Positions 62,112 to 64,000 of a stretch of DNA of 64,000 nucleotides are shown here, one piece after another. Source of the stretch: Vespula vulgaris (lineage: Eukaryota; Arthropoda; Insecta; Hymenoptera; Vespidae); assembly GCF_905475345.1 (NCBI RefSeq), contig NC_066594.1, forward strand, positions 4,821,501 to 4,885,500. Direction: 5' to 3'. How positions within the stretch are numbered: the first letter of the stretch is position 1; each line of letters starts with the position of its first letter. Under the pieces are notes generated by a model. The model worked only from the letters and a program-made list of their open reading frames with translations. It was not told where the DNA came from and did no database searches. The position numbers were made by a program, and so were the translations under genes.

Positions 62112-64000
62112 AAGAGAAAGAAATAGAGAGACGTGGACACAGAAAAGAACACAATGGCAAGTGGTATTCTATTATTCCATGCGTTCCTCGTGCATCTCTC
62201 TCTCTCTCTTTCTCTCTTATTGTGGTCTCTCGCACGGTCAAAGGAATGTAAGCATGAAATCATTCTCCGATATCTCACGTGGAATTTTCTCATCCCCGAA
62301 CAACGCGATACGCCCCCATCCGCAGGTTGCTCGCTCATCTCGCTCTTCTAATAATTCTTCAAGGCCGACATTAATTATAAGAGGTGTCGGAACACTTTTA
62401 TACGCGCATACGGGCGTGCTTGTGCAAGCAGAACGTTCCTTTATTGATTTTTACTTTTTTTCCCTAGCTTTTTTAAATCTGAAAGAAAGAGAGTTAAAAA
62501 AAGAAGAATTATGGTGGTACATTTCCTCCGGTTTCTCCGGTAGTCTTGCATATGGGTACTATCGAAAAAGAGGGAGAACGGCGAAACGTTCGTTTTTCGA
62601 TCTTCATCGATCTCTGTTAGTGCTCGTCTTCTGCGGTCTAGAAAGGAACGGGAAATCGCGGCCAATGATTCGGAACGGCGCTCGACCTTATTCTTTCACT
62701 ACGAAGTGTGTTTCCGCGATTCGTTTTTACTTTGCTATATTGGGAAAAGAAACGTTCAATCGTAGTTTAGATAGATAGAATATCATTTATGTAGGATTTC
62801 CATTTGAAAGAAAATAGCTTTTCGATCAGCACCTAAATGTTACGCGGTTAACTAATTCAAGTGCTACCGAGGAGCATGTACCTACGTAGGTATGTAGACA
62901 CGTACGTACTTACATACGTCGAATTCACGAGGTAACGCAGAAATTACCTTTTTGCGTGGGCATGACGCGTACGTTCCGACGAGCATTTACCTCGAGCGTC
63001 TGCCTCCTCGACAGGTGCGCGAGATAGTCATGAGAGAGTAAGAGAGTGAAAGAAAGAGAAAGATAGAGAGAAAGAGAGAAAGAGAGCCGCAAGCTCTCGT
63101 ACGAGTCCTGCCGCATCCCCGCGTGTATACTTGCATACCTGCGATTTCACCTGCCACGAATCGAGTCGAGCATCCCAACTGTGCAGACATCTCGCGTTGT
63201 TCTCGTTTATGTGGATGAGCTCAAGTCTTAAAACGAATTTGAGGCGCTAGAGAGTCGTCAGCAATGGTCGTACATCTCGTAAATAGATGCCATAAATGTA
63301 TTCGTTGCCGATTCTGCATTCCATTGGTATATACGAACAGACGCAACGACTCCTGAATTAACGGCGCACGCTTCGATAAACGCAGCTGGTACAATACACA
63401 TCCACTTAGAACCGTGTATTTAAACATCTAAAATACGATAATCGTCCGACGAGCAAACGTTCGTCATACGCTCGATTAAATTGCGCCATGTCCATTGCAC
63501 GAGAACGAATTCTCTTCGACGAGATTACTATTGCTACGGACTTACCATTCGCTTTGCGAATATGTGTCTGCCCTACGGATATGATTCTTTTTTAATTATC
63601 GCGAGAAAAACCAACGCTTAATACAAGTTGATTAAAAAGAAGGAGTTATCACGATTCTACGTCGACACGTGAATCAGATATTTTTGTGAAATTTTTTGTT
63701 TGATCTATTCGATCGGAATCGAGCACTGGAGATTTTTAATTCTTAATCTGTAGAAACTCGTTTTATAATACATCGATTTGTAAATAGTAGGTATGTTATT
63801 TTTAAAATGGCAGATGTTTTCATGTTTTAACTGGAAAAAATCATGGTTATTCATAAACGAGATTTAATTATTCGCGTAACAGGAAGAAGTAAAAATTTAT
63901 TCATTTTTCTTTTCAACAGAAAAAAGAAAAACATAACATTTTCCAGTTTCTTTTTTAATATTTCACTCGTATATATATATAAATGAGTATCCATAATTTT

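Larger units (their letters stand above)
57761..64000. other. Upstream region without a recognised gene
   Basis: About 6.2 kb of moderately GC-rich sequence upstream of ephrin, with GA repeats and a few A/T-rich parts, the last near 63,600-64,000. I recognise no protein domain on either strand. It could be intergenic, or an intron or 5' end of a gene outside the window. One exon-like plus-strand segment is listed separately. Confidence 0.5.

Noticed and set aside
62161..62778. 205-codon plus frame
   Set aside because: No family resemblance, biased composition, starts within a TC repeat and lacks supporting splice or promoter signals.
1..64000. tRNA, rRNA, CRISPR or known microRNA genes
   Set aside because: Scanning by eye for the T-loop consensus, direct-repeat arrays and well-known insect miRNA seeds gave no convincing hit; a covariance search would be needed to exclude weak ones.

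Overview
The window reads as insect nuclear DNA, most likely a hymenopteran (bee, wasp or ant). The evidence is spliced GT-AG genes with small AT-rich introns, insect-type protein sequences (ephrin, BBS1, RRP9 and others), a strong contrast in base composition, and very many (GA)n/(TC)n microsatellites. I see no bacterial, viral or plasmid features, no rRNA or tRNA gene and no CRISPR array. All family calls come from protein similarity recalled from memory; no database was searched.

Bases 1 to about 18,000 are AT-rich and gene-dense. In order they hold: the 3' part of BBS1 (+), a complete TMEM8/PGAP6 gene (+), an unusual dynein heavy-chain gene encoding only the tail (-), guanine deaminase (+), two tandem low-molecular-weight protein tyrosine phosphatases (-, -) and the U3 snoRNP WD40 protein RRP9/U3-55K (+). 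I rebuilt each from exons by matching splice sites and reading phase. There are two head-to-head promoters (dynein/GDA and PTP-B/RRP9) and three tail-to-tail ends. A probable 480-bp piggyBac-like MITE with TTAA ends lies between RRP9 and the next gene.

Bases from about 18,100 to 57,700 are richer in GC and are occupied by one gene, a GPI-anchored ephrin on the minus strand. It has five coding exons. The signal-peptide exon (56093-56211) is separated from exon 2 (29127-29262) by a 26.8-kb intron. The stop at 25874 may be followed by a 3' UTR of up to about 7.7 kb, ending at tandem AATAAA signals near 18162. That UTR carries three consensus Pumilio sites and long (GA)n tracts that are all purine in the mRNA sense. 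A GC- and CpG-rich block at about 57,080-57,700 is the likely promoter area.

Bases 57,760-64,000 hold microsatellites and unique sequence with no recognised gene; one plus-strand exon-like segment (59496-59659) is noted at low confidence.

Functionally this is a mixed neighbourhood. Two genes are cilia-related (BBS1 and the dynein tail); the others act in GPI-protein processing, purine catabolism, phosphotyrosine removal, pre-rRNA processing and contact-dependent guidance signalling. The most unusual item is the motorless dynein gene, with ten phase-consistent exons that end in a stop before any AAA+ motor domain.
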